Counted from the stretch's first letter, positions 34,949 through 42,630 are shown. The stretch is DNA of 64,000 nt from DASUPK01 sp963695805 (GCA_963695805.1 CAVOHV010000005.1:124001-188000), one strand, 5' to 3'. A program made the numbers and translations. Notes: a model not told the origin generated them from the sequence alone.

Positions 34949-35345
34949 CCCTGAGTCCCTCTGCGTCGATTCGCGTCCGAGGCTCGGACATTTTTCGACG
35001 CAGATCGATCAGCAAGGCCGCGATCGCCATCCCGATCGAGTCGATGGCGACGTCGACGGGTGTGCCGGTCCTCCCGCTGACGAAGGTCTGGTGGAGCTCG
35101 TCCGTGCAGGCGTAGGCGAAGGCAATGCAGACAGCGATCAGCAGCGGCCTTCCCACGAATCCGCGGAGCGCCCACCACCAAAGTGTGGTGAGCAGCGCGT
35201 AGCCGGTGACGTGGCCGAGCTTGCGGATGATCACGTCCCACCACGGGTGATCGCCGGAGGAGGTCTGCGCCGAGAAGTAGAAGATCACTCCCATCAGCAG
35301 CAGTGGCGCGATCGCTCGCAGCAGGGCGCGGTTGCGTCGGTTCAT
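34920..35345 (-). CDS. VanZ-family membrane protein
   Basis: A 141-residue membrane protein with four hydrophobic segments (from LLRAIAPLLLMGVIFYFSAQ through PVDVAIDSIGMAIAALL). VanZ marks are FYFSAQ, KLGHVTGYALLTTLWWW, and AYACTDELHQTFVSGRTGTPVDVAID. Family members link to antibiotic tolerance or envelope roles, but function is generally unproven. ATG 35345. It faces the Rrf2 gene head to head. Confidence 0.9.
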   Translation of the reverse strand: MNRRNRALLRAIAPLLLMGVIFYFSAQTSSGDHPWWDVIIRKLGHVTGYALLTTLWWWALRGFVGRPLLIAVCIAFAYACTDELHQTFVSGRTGTPVDVAIDSIGMAIAALLIDLRRKMSEPRTRIDAEGLRVRSSPARSP

Positions 35346-35378
35346 CGCAGAACCGCCCGGCCCGGTAAAAGAGTTGTC

Positions 35379-35777
35379 GTGATCTCAGTCACCTCGAAGT
35401 CACGTTACGCGGTGGTCGCGCTGGCAGAGCTGGCGCGGGCCGGCGACAGCCCGATGCCGATCGGCCAGGTCGCCGAGCGCCGCGGCATCCCGGTGCAGTT
35501 CCTGGAGCAGCTCTTCTCGACGCTACGCCGCGCCGGGATCCTCATCAGCCACCGCGGAGCGAAGGGCGGCTACACCCTCGCCCGCCCCGCGGACCAGATC
35601 ACCGTCCTCGAAGTCGTCCAGGCGCTCGACGGCGTCGTAGGCCAAGAGGCCAAGGAAGCTGGCGGCATCTGGGAGGAGGGGGTGGAGGCGCTGCGCACCA
35701 CCTTCCGCTCCACCACGATCGGCGATATCGCCCGGCGCGAGGCCGAGGGGGCCGGTGCAGGGATGTACCACATCTAG
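35379..35777 (+). CDS. Rrf2-family regulator (CymR-like)
   Basis: A 132-residue regulator from GTG 35379. The winged helix includes KSRYAVVALAELARAG, QVAERRGIPVQFLEQLFSTLRRAGIL and HRGAKGGYTLARPADQITVLEVVQALDG, all hallmarks. The three cysteines that bind Fe-S in IscR are absent, so this is the cluster-free CymR-like branch. CymR works with CysK to control cysteine genes in Bacillus; here cysK-cysE lies after the mobile block at 55355, so the block probably split a regulator-target group. The last codons (GMYHI) form the att core of the element. Confidence 0.9.
   Translation: MISVTSKSRYAVVALAELARAGDSPMPIGQVAERRGIPVQFLEQLFSTLRRAGILISHRGAKGGYTLARPADQITVLEVVQALDGVVGQEAKEAGGIWEEGVEALRTTFRSTTIGDIARREAEGAGAGMYHI
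35761..35775 (+). repeat. Left attachment core of element 1
   Basis: GGATGTACCACATCT is repeated exactly at 47474-47488, after the integrase gene. It covers the last codons of the Rrf2 gene, and the other copy also reads MYHI then a stop, so integration preserves the end of the host protein. Tyrosine integrases of this type often use gene 3' ends. Confidence 0.8.
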
Positions 35778-35816
35778 TCATCCCCGCACGGATGGCACTC
35801 TCAGGCACGAATCGTT

Positions 35817-35843
35817 CCGATTAGCGCCGATTAAGGCCGGTTA
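35817..35843 (+). repeat. Three 10-base-spaced arm-type sites at the left end
   Basis: CCGATTA, CCGATTA and CCGGTTA occur at 35817, 35827 and 35837, exactly one helical turn apart. The same triplet of motifs lies at 47541-47571 downstream of the second core. Spacing to the core is 41 and 52 bases. They fit integrase or excisionase arm-binding sites. Confidence 0.65.
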
Positions 35844-35989
35844 ATGGGGTGTCGTTTTTCCCACAGTTTTCCCATGGGGGCGAACAGGATCCGACCGCTG
35901 AGCCTTTTACACTGCTCCTAACCGCTCCTGCCATTCGAAGGACGGCCAAGCCATCAGAACCAACCGGAACCCGAACGGACGGAGGTTCG

Positions 35990-36235
35990 ATGGCGAAATC
36001 AGAGAGCAAGGGCACGACGATCCACACCTGGGTCAGCCCGTCGTTTGCCGCTGAGGTCAGGGAGCTCGCCGAGCAGGATGGTCGCTCGGTCTCGAATCTG
36101 ATCCGCCACGTACTTCAGGCCCAGCTTGAGACTTCGCCGATCTCTTCCGTCGGCGAGGGCGGCCCTGCGCGACACGGCGGGCAACTTCCTCGGCACCGCC
36201 GTGGCGCCACCGCTTCGGAGGAGCCGCCGGTATGA
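35990..36235 (+). CDS. Ribbon-helix-helix DNA-binding protein
   Basis: An 81-residue protein from ATG 35990, with GGAGG just upstream. The N-terminal 45 residues (TIHTWVSPSFAAEVRELAEQDGRSVSNLIRHVLQAQL) have the pattern of a CopG/Arc ribbon-helix-helix repressor. The tail is Pro/Arg-rich and disordered. It is the first gene inside the element, where a regulator of the left module would sit. A frameshifted homolog opens the second element at 47680. Confidence 0.75.
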   Translation: MAKSESKGTTIHTWVSPSFAAEVRELAEQDGRSVSNLIRHVLQAQLETSPISSVGEGGPARHGGQLPRHRRGATASEEPPV

Positions 36236-36420
36236 GCACCGACACCGAGCGCCGACTCCAGGCCGCCGGCTGGGTGCGGGCCTTCTCCCTCCTCACTGCG
36301 GGTCCCGAGGCCGACGACGACGACGGCATCAGATGGCGGAGTCCCGCTGACCGCATCTACACCGAGGCCGAAGCGATCAAACGGCTTGAGTGGGACTCGC
36401 GGCCCAAGGAGGCGTCGTGA
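36232..36420 (+). CDS. Small hypothetical protein (62 aa) of element 1
   Basis: Begins by ATGA overlap with the RHH gene and ends in a GTGA overlap with the next. The frame is acidic, with MSTDTERRLQAAGWVRAFSLL and WRSPADRIYTEAEAIKRLEWDS. Coupling on both sides is good evidence of translation. Not present in element 2. No family recognised. Confidence 0.6.
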   Translation: MSTDTERRLQAAGWVRAFSLLTAGPEADDDDGIRWRSPADRIYTEAEAIKRLEWDSRPKEAS

Positions 36421-37124
36421 GCGACTGGGAGATCCGCATCCCCTATTACGGCGACCCGGACGACGTCGTCCTCTTTGTCGCTAGCGCGGCTCGGGAGACG
36501 ATGGACGCCGACGACGCACGTGTGGTCGAGGTGATCGCCAAGGACGCGTTGCAGCGCGGCGTCCTCACGGTTGGACAGCTGCTCGATGAATACCAGGGCC
36601 TCAGTGAGGCGGAGCGACGGCAGCGCTTCGACTCGGCCCGCGAGCAGGCCGGTCTCATCTCCGCGACCGAGTCCGACAAGCGCCGCGAAGACGCCAGGTT
36701 TGAGAGTGGCTGGCAGGCGCTCCAACCGCCAGGACCGGAACGGTGGTCCCCGCTGCAGGCTTGCCCTGCCTGTGGAGCGCGTCCGGTAAAGGATGCCGGT
36801 GCGTGGGCGGAGGTCGAGTGCGAGCAATGGTGGTGTGAGGAGCACCGCGCAGGTCACGAGGCCGATATGGAGGAGCACCAGCCGGCGATCGTCGGTCTGA
36901 GCCAGACCTATGCACCGGTCTACTCCGAGAGGGAGGCGAAGAGGCTCAAGGCGTGGCACGACGAGCGCCAAGCAGACGAAGAGCGCGAACGCGAGCTGCG
37001 CGAAGAACATCAGCGCCGCGAAAGCGCCGCCCTCTCCGAGGTCAAGGAGCGCTACGAGCGCGAGGCGGAGATCAGCGTCAACGGCATCCAGGTCCATCCC
37101 GACGGGCGGCTGGTGAACCCATGA
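36417..37124 (+). CDS. Unknown element protein with Cys/His cluster
   Basis: A 235-residue protein from GTG 36417. Helical N-terminal half, then a likely zinc-binding cluster at about residues 116-145: CPACG, CEQWWC and a following His. The C-terminal third is a charged helix (EREAKRLKAWHDERQADEERERELREEHQRRE) that could be a coiled coil. The homolog in element 2 (47845-48510) keeps the start (WEI..PY.G), the Cys/His cluster in different spacing, and the charged helix. Not recognised as any named phage protein. Its fixed position before the HEXXH protein suggests a shared process. Confidence 0.7.
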   Translation: MSDWEIRIPYYGDPDDVVLFVASAARETMDADDARVVEVIAKDALQRGVLTVGQLLDEYQGLSEAERRQRFDSAREQAGLISATESDKRREDARFESGWQALQPPGPERWSPLQACPACGARPVKDAGAWAEVECEQWWCEEHRAGHEADMEEHQPAIVGLSQTYAPVYSEREAKRLKAWHDERQADEERERELREEHQRRESAALSEVKERYEREAEISVNGIQVHPDGRLVNP

Positions 37125-37603
37125 GCAGCGATTACGCCCACGCCGAGCACGAGGCCCGTCACGTCGTTGCCTGCTGGTTCGTCGGTCACGGCGTCGACTC
37201 CGCCGCGATTGGCGTCCACGCGAGCGCCGAAGGGATCGTGAAGACGGCTCCGATGGAGAACGGCGCAGCCAACCTGCTCACCCGCGTGATCGGCTGGATC
37301 GGAGACCCCCATCTCCCCGAGAACGCCGCTTGGCCGCCCCCGTACCCCCCGCCCACCAAGCATGACCCCGATGGCATCGGCTGGTGCGTGCGTCATTACG
37401 GGCTGTCGCAAGAGACTTACGAAGCCGTCTGCCAGATCGCGCAGGAGCTCCTTGACGATCCCGACTTCCGACGGGCGAAGGCCCTCGTCGCGCGAGGATT
37501 GTCGGCGGCTCCATTGCTCGACGCTGGGTCCCTCGAGGTCTTGAGGGCGGAGACCGCCTTCGCCGAACCCGAAACCGAAGGAGCACTGACATGCAGCACC
37601 TGA
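37121..37603 (+). CDS. Small HEXXH protein (M41-like)
   Basis: A 160-residue protein from ATG 37121. HEARH at residues 10-14 is a HEXXH zinc-protease motif in a helix that resembles FtsH-type M41 peptidases (HEAGHAVVA). The remaining sequence has WIGDPHLPENAAWPPPYPPP and helical segments; no membrane segment or AAA domain. Its end overlaps the prohead protease start by 13 bases (ATGCAGCACCTGA), exactly as in element 2. Activity is inferred from the motif; the third zinc ligand was not identified. Confidence 0.72.
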   Translation: MSSDYAHAEHEARHVVACWFVGHGVDSAAIGVHASAEGIVKTAPMENGAANLLTRVIGWIGDPHLPENAAWPPPYPPPTKHDPDGIGWCVRHYGLSQETYEAVCQIAQELLDDPDFRRAKALVARGLSAAPLLDAGSLEVLRAETAFAEPETEGALTCST

Positions 37604-38190
37604 TCGCTAAGGCAACCGTCACCGAGACCGACCAGGAGCTGGGCACCTTCACGGCTTTGGTCAGCGCTTGGGTCGAGGACAGACAGGGAGACACGATCGA
37701 CCAATCCGCATTCGACCAGTCGATCCAGGACTGGCAATCGAGCGGCAAGTACCTACCGCTTCTCTTCGAGCACTCGACCAAGGCCGTTGGCTCTATCGAC
37801 CCGGACTCCATGCACACGACCGAGGAAGGTCTCGTCGTCTCCGGTGAGGTTGACCGCTCGACCGACGAGGGCGAGCAGGTCTGGCGGCAGATCAAGGACA
37901 ACACCGCGAGCTTCAGCATCGGCTTCGCAAGCGAGAGCAGACCTCGCAAGCGCGGCAAGGGCCGGGAGATCACCGAGATCGACTTGCTTGAGATCAGCGC
38001 AACGTCGACGCCAGTCCAGGGAGCAGCGCGTGTCTTGGACTGGAAGAGCGCGACCAGTGGCGAGGAGACCGAGAGTCCGGACCTCGACGACATGACCGAC
38101 GCCGAGTTGAAGGCCTACTCCCTGGCAGCGGTCGCTCGCGTTGACATGAAGGCCAGCCGGCCGATTCAGATCGCCCGCTTCCCATGTTGA
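37591..38190 (+). CDS. HK97-family prohead protease
   Basis: A 199-residue protein with the fold marks of phage capsid maturation proteases: an N-terminal strand pair, GDTIDQSAFDQSIQDW, catalytic His in LLFEHSTKAVG (about residue 61), and catalytic Ser in ASFSIGF (about 110), with IDLLEISATSTP following. The family trims scaffold and capsid proteins inside the prohead. Here no capsid, portal or terminase gene follows, which is unusual. The homolog in element 2 is at 48971-49633. Confidence 0.9.
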   Translation: MQHLIAKATVTETDQELGTFTALVSAWVEDRQGDTIDQSAFDQSIQDWQSSGKYLPLLFEHSTKAVGSIDPDSMHTTEEGLVVSGEVDRSTDEGEQVWRQIKDNTASFSIGFASESRPRKRGKGREITEIDLLEISATSTPVQGAARVLDWKSATSGEETESPDLDDMTDAELKAYSLAAVARVDMKASRPIQIARFPC

Positions 38191-38280
38191 GGGGTGGAAG
38201 GGGTCCTAGGCCAAGATGAGCGTGTCGCACGACCGCCGCTTAACTGTTCGCAAACGAAACTGGGAAATCAGCGAAAGGAA

Positions 38281-38478
38281 ATGTCGGTGACTAACGACCA
38301 ACAGCAGATTATGACCCGAGACGAAGTGCTCGCGCTGCTCACGCGGAAGGCCCAGGAGGGCTCTACGTCCGCGATGATCGCGTTGGAGCGGGCGTTGCGC
38401 CTACACGGCACAAATCACGGCGACGAACTCGACGCGGAGTTAGACCTCATCCTGGAGCGCCATAGCCGTGAGAACTGA
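38281..38478 (+). CDS. Small helical protein, possibly terminase-small-subunit-like
   Basis: A 65-residue protein from ATG 38281, preceded by GAAAGGA. The pattern RDEVLALLTRKAQEGSTSAMIALERALRLHG is a two-helix segment like the N-terminal helix-turn-helix of phage small terminase subunits. A related pattern (EEMIRLLEEIA...SRVTAIRALRLF) is found at 51226-51444 in the second element. The terminase link is tentative. It follows the prohead protease by about 90 bases. Confidence 0.6.
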   Translation: MSVTNDQQQIMTRDEVLALLTRKAQEGSTSAMIALERALRLHGTNHGDELDAELDLILERHSREN

Positions 38479-38483
38479 GCGAA

Positions 38484-38598
38484 ATGGTCGAAGTGCTCGA
38501 GGCGATCACCGAGGCTGGAGGACAGACGATCGTGATCGGGTCGATCAATCGCTGTGGCTACTCCCGCAGGCCAGCGGCTTCGAGGGCTTCCTCTCGGC
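38484..38598. pseudogene. Two gene fragments fused at a rearrangement point
   Basis: From ATG 38484 a plus-strand frame reads MVEVLEAITEAGGQTIVIGSI and then loses protein-like sequence near 38558. From there, the minus strand encodes only the C-terminal tail of a SnoaL-like protein (EEALEAAGLRE, stop at 38558-38560). The element's left module is therefore cut here, and a host-type gene tail is joined to it. Confidence 0.5.
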
Positions 38599-39006
38599 CT
38601 AGGCGGGCACGGCTAGGACCGGGCGCTTCGCGATATGCAAGAGGCGGTGGGTCACGCTGCCGAGCAGCACGCCTGCAAGCGACGTGCGTCCGCGAGTGCC
38701 GGTCACGATGAGGTCGGCGCCGGTGCGATCGGCGATGTCGACGATCGCATGGGCCGGTCCACCTAGGACGGCGTCGGCGAATTCGACCTCGACCGGGATG
38801 CCTCGCGTGGACAGGTCCTCGGCCTGTTGCTTGATCTCAGCGCGGATCTCATCCTCGCCCGGGGGCGGAACCTCCCCGGCCGGGTATTGCAGCACGTGAG
38901 CAATCACGAGCTTCGCCTCCTCCTTCTCGGCCAACTCAGTCGCGACGGGGATCGCGTTCCGCGCTTCGTCTGACCCGTCCAAGGCCAATACGATCGTGTC
39001 GAACAT
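38599..39006 (-). CDS. Universal stress protein
   Basis: A 135-residue UspA-type protein. FDTIVLALDGSDEARNAI at the start, and the ATP-binding pattern GTRGRTSLAGVLLGSVTHRLLHIAKRPVLAVP at the end (G-2x-G-9x-G-S/T). It binds ATP and acts in stress survival by means that differ between proteins. ATG 39006 is preceded by AAGGAGACAAG-type sequence. Cargo of element 1, next to a SnoaL-like gene. Confidence 0.92.
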   Translation of the reverse strand: MFDTIVLALDGSDEARNAIPVATELAEKEEAKLVIAHVLQYPAGEVPPPGEDEIRAEIKQQAEDLSTRGIPVEVEFADAVLGGPAHAIVDIADRTGADLIVTGTRGRTSLAGVLLGSVTHRLLHIAKRPVLAVPA

Positions 39007-39149
39007 CCTTGTCTCCTTCTTGGCGCGGCTTGCAAGTCATGCCTCGACGCTACTCCGGTAGCGCAGTGCCTTCAAACCCTCGTCTCGCGTCGTGTACTCG
39101 CGGGCCTCGACCCCCTCAAGACGACCTCGACGTTCTCCTCCGACATCGC

Positions 39150-39548
39150 CTACTCCGTAAGGCCGACCGCTTCGAGGGCTTCCTGCGTTTCCTGATAAAG
39201 GCAATGGCGGGTGATCAAGCCACCGTGAACCTCGAAGGTGAAGGCGCTCCGAGCGACGGTTTCGATGCCGTCCCGCCCTCGCATATAAGTGGTGTTGGGC
39301 ACGACGACCCAGTTACCCGACTCGATGAAGCGGTCCGGCTGAACATCGACCTCCTCGAACGTGTCGAGGTAGTGCTCGTAGAAGCTCAGGGTCTGCTCGC
39401 GTCCCTGATAGACGCGGGCCTCCAGTCCCAGGGAACGGGACCAGTCCAGCTCCACGTCGGGATGGCCCAGTTCCCGCATCGTCTCGTAGTCGCGCCGGTT
39501 ATAGGCGGCGATCACACGCTTCACGATCTCCACGTTCTCCTGCGACAT
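39150..39548 (-). CDS. SnoaL-like NTF2-fold protein
   Basis: A 132-residue protein starting MSQENVEIVKRVIAAYNRRDYE and ending EALEAVGLTE. The fold family has a cone-shaped pocket and is used for cyclases, isomerases and unknown ligands. It is a paralog of the genes at 50292 and 50703. No catalytic residue can be assigned. Confidence 0.85.
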   Translation of the reverse strand: MSQENVEIVKRVIAAYNRRDYETMRELGHPDVELDWSRSLGLEARVYQGREQTLSFYEHYLDTFEEVDVQPDRFIESGNWVVVPNTTYMRGRDGIETVARSAFTFEVHGGLITRHCLYQETQEALEAVGLTE

Positions 39549-39575
39549 CGCCTACGGAGTATCTCTCGACGAAGC

Positions 39576-39619
39576 GCCGCTTTCCATGCAAAGCAGCACC
39601 ACTGCTTTTCGTCCAAAGC
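39576..39619 (+). repeat. Two adjacent hairpins of family B
   Basis: GCCGCTTT, loop CCATGC, AAAGCAGC (39576-39597) and GCTTT, loop TCGTCC, AAAGC (39604-39619). The two loop types of the family occur side by side here. They lie just upstream of the SnoaL-like gene on the other strand. Confidence 0.7.
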
Positions 39620-39744
39620 GATAGCGAGGCGCTACCCCCGCCGGCCGCCACTTGCGATTACGAATGCGCGGATTTAGGCTCGCCCTCGCATGCCCGAAAC
39701 AGGAACGCCCCTCGGCCCCAACTGCTCCTGAGAGCGCGCCCGGG

Positions 39745-40398
39745 CTAGTACGGCACGAGCGTCCCAAATGGGCTCAGGCCGAGGTTGGCGTGTGCCCGGG
39801 CCTCGCTCTGACGGTCCATGAGCTCGGTCTCCGTGACTTGGCCCGCCGCCCCGGGGAGCGGCTGATACCAGGAGCCCTGCCGGTGGAGGAAGGCCGCGAT
39901 GCCGTACTCCGGGTCGGGCTGGGAGGCCGAGAGGACGAGCAGGCACTCGCCCTGGCCACCCGAGCCGCGGCGGACCATCAGCCCGGAGCGATAGCCGTGG
40001 GAGCTAAACAAGTGCCGGCCCAAGGTCAGCGCCGCCGGGTCTTTGTTCCAGGACTCGACGCAGGCCGCTTCGGGGGAGACGCCAGCCTCGTTGGAGCCAG
40101 CAAGCCAGATGACGAGCGGCAGGAAGATGACCAACAGTGCGAGAACAAAGAGAATGCGCGGGTTCAGCCGCCTGACCTCGGCCAAGCTAAGCGCCGGGCG
40201 CTCGTCGGGACCGCGGTACACACCATTCCAACGGCGTTCGAGACGAGCAAGTTCCGGGAGTTTTGAGGCAGCGGGGCGAAACAGCCGCCGGGTACCGCGG
40301 CTCACAAAAACGCCACCGAGCGTGACCTCAAAAAACGAAGGCGGGCGCTTTACCAGTGCCCGTTGTAGATCGCATCGAGGCGATCGCTGATCCAGCAC
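39745..40398 (-). CDS. Hypothetical membrane protein
   Basis: Frame of up to 217 residues. One clear membrane helix lies near the middle (ILFVLALLVIFLPLVIWLAG), followed by an extracytoplasmic domain with two cysteines (AACVES and GECLLV) that could form a disulfide and a beta-rich pattern (GYRSGLMVRRG). The N-terminal part before the helix may be partly non-coding; GTG at the VSRGTRR segment would give about 187 residues. No family recognised. Confidence 0.55.
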   Translation of the reverse strand: MLDQRSPRCDLQRALVKRPPSFFEVTLGGVFVSRGTRRLFRPAASKLPELARLERRWNGVYRGPDERPALSLAEVRRLNPRILFVLALLVIFLPLVIWLAGSNEAGVSPEAACVESWNKDPAALTLGRHLFSSHGYRSGLMVRRGSGGQGECLLVLSASQPDPEYGIAAFLHRQGSWYQPLPGAAGQVTETELMDRQSEARAHANLGLSPFGTLVPY

Positions 40399-40523
40399 CA
40401 GATCGCGCCGAGAAGGAGCCTGCCCGGAGGGCTCTCGGGAATCGGCGGTGTTCGGATCAGGCCCATGATCTGATCCTCATTGCGGACGTTCTCCTCTGCT
40501 AGGCGTTTCTCTTTGCTCTGCAT
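40350..40523 (-). CDS. Possible small hypothetical protein (57 aa)
   Basis: A frame from ATG 40523: a charged start (MQSKEKRLAEENVRNEDQIM), then PPIPESPPGRLLLGAIWCWISDRLDAIYNGHW. It overlaps the start of the downstream minus frame by 49 bases. Weak support; composition is protein-like. Confidence 0.35.
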   Translation of the reverse strand: MQSKEKRLAEENVRNEDQIMGLIRTPPIPESPPGRLLLGAIWCWISDRLDAIYNGHW

Positions 40524-40626
40524 TAACGGCACGCGGGGTGCGGTTCGTTCGGTAGCGCGGCTCGCAAAAACGGCGACGCGCTAGCTAGCCCCCGCCCCGC
40601 ATAAAGGTGCGATTCTGAGCAGCGCA

Positions 40627-40642
40627 GCTTTTCGTCCAAAGC
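40627..40642 (+). repeat. Hairpin family B copy
   Basis: GCTTT, loop TCGTCC, AAAGC. It lies 55 bases ahead of the plus-strand NTF2-like gene. An imperfect 25-base direct repeat (GGTA.CGCGGCTC.CAAAAACG) at about 40289 and 40550 lies just before it. Confidence 0.6.
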
Positions 40643-40696
40643 GGCTATTCACTCCTTTGATGATTTGATTTCGCAGCGACACGAAGGGAGGCTCCG

Positions 40697-41131
40697 ATGG
40701 CGCCAACTACAGACCTCGACGAATTCATTAAGGAGTACCACGGCTCGATCGAGGAAGTCATTCGAGGGAATCCCGAGCCGCAGAAGAAATTCTGGTCGCG
40801 AGCCGACGACGCGACGCTCGCGAACCCACTCGGTCCACCAGGCCGCGGCTGGCAGGAAATTTCCCAGCGGCTGGATCACGCATGTTCTCTCTTGCGCGAC
40901 GGCGAGGCCTACAGCGTCGATCGTGTCTCCGCGTACTCAACGGAGGAGGTGGCATGGATCCTCGAGATAGAGCACTGTCGAGTGAAGGTCGCCGGTGCAG
41001 AGGAGCACTCGCCGTCGTCGCTCCGCGCAACGACGATCTTCCGGCGGGAAGATGGGGAGTGGAAGATCGCCCATAGGCACGCCGATCCAATCACCGGAGC
41101 GCAATCCCCAGAGTCACTGATTCAGGGGTAG
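40697..41131 (+). CDS. SnoaL/NTF2-like protein, second type
   Basis: A 144-residue protein; ATG 40697 is preceded by GGGAGG. NTF2-like pattern: FWSRADDATLANPLGPPGRGWQEI near the start and TTIFRREDGEWKIAHRHAD near the end, the typical last strands of ketosteroid-isomerase-like proteins. Distinct from the MSQENVE group. Enzyme activity unproven. Just upstream of the insertion sequence. Confidence 0.85.
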   Translation: MAPTTDLDEFIKEYHGSIEEVIRGNPEPQKKFWSRADDATLANPLGPPGRGWQEISQRLDHACSLLRDGEAYSVDRVSAYSTEEVAWILEIEHCRVKVAGAEEHSPSSLRATTIFRREDGEWKIAHRHADPITGAQSPESLIQG

Positions 41132-41179
41132 TCAGAGGCTCTGCCTTCGCGGCTATCCGCGAGGCTGCACCCAAAGCGC

Positions 41180-42176
41180 CGCTCGTGAGTATCCGGTTCC
41201 GTCAGGTGCCGTGCCTACGGTCGTTGGATGGGCAGGCCAGACTTCCCCCGCACGATCGTGGAGTTCCAGGAGCGCTTTTCCGATGAGGCCGACTGTCTCG
41301 AGTATCTGGCCGTTTCGCGCTGGCCGGAGGGCTATCGCTGCCCCGCCTGCGCTGGGCAGCGGGCCTGGGTTCTCGCCCGCCGCCACCTCTGGGAGTGCGC
41401 CGCCTGCCATCACCAGGTCTCGGTGACCGCCGGGACGGTGATGCACGGCACCCGCACCCCGCTGCGGCTCTGGTTCTGGGCCGCCTACCTGGTCGCCACC
41501 CACACCCCCGGGATCTCGGCCAAGCAGCTGCAGCGCCAGCTCGGGCTCTCCCGCTACGAGACCGCCTGGCTGATGCTGCAGAAGCTTCGCCGGGCGATGG
41601 TGGCGCCCGAGCGCACCCAGCTCCGCAGCGAGGTCGAAGTCGACGAGGGCTTCGTCGGCGGGGGTGAACCGAGGCGCAGAGGGGGCCGAGACCGGGTCGG
41701 AAAGCGGCTCGTGGCGGTGGCGGTCGAGGTCCGCGGTCCGGGCTCGGGCAGGCTGCGGCTCGCCGCCCTACCCGACGCGAGCAAGCGCTCGCTCGGCCCG
41801 TGGATCGCCTCCAACGTCGAGCCGGGCGCGATCGTCCATACCGACGGCTGGAGCGGCTACGCGAGCCTCGCGGCGCTCGGCTTCGATCACCGACCGATCG
41901 CTCAGCGCTGGCGCAACACCGAGGAGCGCCAGGTGATCCTCCCCCGCGCCCATCGCGCGCTCGCCAACCTCAAGACCTGGCTTCAGGGCACCCACCGGGC
42001 GGCCTCCGCCAAGCACCTGCAGGTCTACCTCGACGAGTTCGTCTTCCGCCACAACCGCCGGCGCACGCCGATGGCTGCTTTCCAGACCCTGCTCGGCCTG
42101 GGCGCCGCTCACGAACCAACCACCTATCGCGAGATCACCGACGCCGCAGCCTGAGCCAACCGGATACTCACGAGCG
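41180..42176 (+). mobile_element. IS1595-type insertion sequence
   Basis: A single transposase gene is flanked by a perfect 19-base inverted repeat: left 41180-41198 (CGCTCGTGAGTATCCGGTT) and right 42158-42176. Outside these, AAAGCG on the left mirrors CGCTTT on the right, so the terminal repeats may be longer with one mismatch. No clear 8-base target duplication was seen. The right end abuts a perfect copy of hairpin family B. Confidence 0.85.
41228..42154 (+). CDS. IS1595-family (ISXO2-like) transposase
   Basis: A 308-residue DDE-type transposase. An N-terminal zinc ribbon (CPACAG..., CAACHHQ) is followed by TAGTVMHGTRTPLRLWFWAAYLV and SRYETAWLMLQKLRRAM. Acidic residues are in VEVDEGFVGG and IVHTDGWSGY, and the last motif is DEFVFRHNRRR (N/E position). 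The gene is intact, so the element may be active. Confidence 0.93.
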   Translation: MGRPDFPRTIVEFQERFSDEADCLEYLAVSRWPEGYRCPACAGQRAWVLARRHLWECAACHHQVSVTAGTVMHGTRTPLRLWFWAAYLVATHTPGISAKQLQRQLGLSRYETAWLMLQKLRRAMVAPERTQLRSEVEVDEGFVGGGEPRRRGGRDRVGKRLVAVAVEVRGPGSGRLRLAALPDASKRSLGPWIASNVEPGAIVHTDGWSGYASLAALGFDHRPIAQRWRNTEERQVILPRAHRALANLKTWLQGTHRAASAKHLQVYLDEFVFRHNRRRTPMAAFQTLLGLGAAHEPTTYREITDAAA

Positions 42177-42197
42177 CCGCTTTCCATGCAAAGCGGC
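42176..42197 (+). repeat. Hairpin family B, perfect copy at the IS right end
   Basis: Arms GCCGCTTT and AAAGCGGC pair perfectly over a six-base loop. Its first base is the last base of the insertion-sequence terminal repeat. Best-formed copy of the seven in the window. Confidence 0.7.
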
Positions 42198-42408
42198 ACC
42201 CTGACGAAAGCGGGGCGCCCCGTCGTGTCGGCAACGGCGGCGCCCCTGGCGACCGGGCCGGTTGGGGGGACCGGTCGCGTTGGGAGCAGCCTATCCGCGG
42301 ACCGCACGCCGCTGTCAATGCGCGACCCCGGCGGAGTTCACTGACTTCCAGCTCAGACGCGTACTTCTCGATCGCCTTCGTATAGGGCGTCAGCGATAGG
42401 GTTTGTCG

Positions 42409-42630
42409 ATGCGCTCAAAGATCGTCTTCTCCGATGGTGTCAGCGTGATGGTCAATAAGGACCTGAACGAACTTCAGCAACTCTTGGAGAGCGACAGGCG
42501 TAAGGGGTCATTCACTCAGTTGGAGCTCATCAATGGCAATAAGCTCTACGTCGCCGCCGACCGCGTCGCTTACGTGGAGGACCTGGGTGGCAATGGCGAG
42601 CCTGGCGTCGTCGGCGACTATGGACCCTAG
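42409..42630 (+). CDS. Hypothetical protein (73 aa)
   Basis: ATG 42409 opens MRSKIVFSDGVSVMVNKDLNELQQLLES...FTQLELINGNKLYVAADRVAYVEDL. The pattern of short strands and helix resembles small proteins that carry a residue-position register (KLYVAADRVAYV). No named family. Codon use is less GC-rich than its neighbours. Confidence 0.6.
   Translation: MRSKIVFSDGVSVMVNKDLNELQQLLESDRRKGSFTQLELINGNKLYVAADRVAYVEDLGGNGEPGVVGDYGP

Noticed and set aside
36232..36420. Toxin-antitoxin pair with the RHH protein
   Set aside because: RHH antitoxins often precede toxins, but the 62-residue partner shows no toxin motif and is missing in element 2, where the rest of the module is kept.
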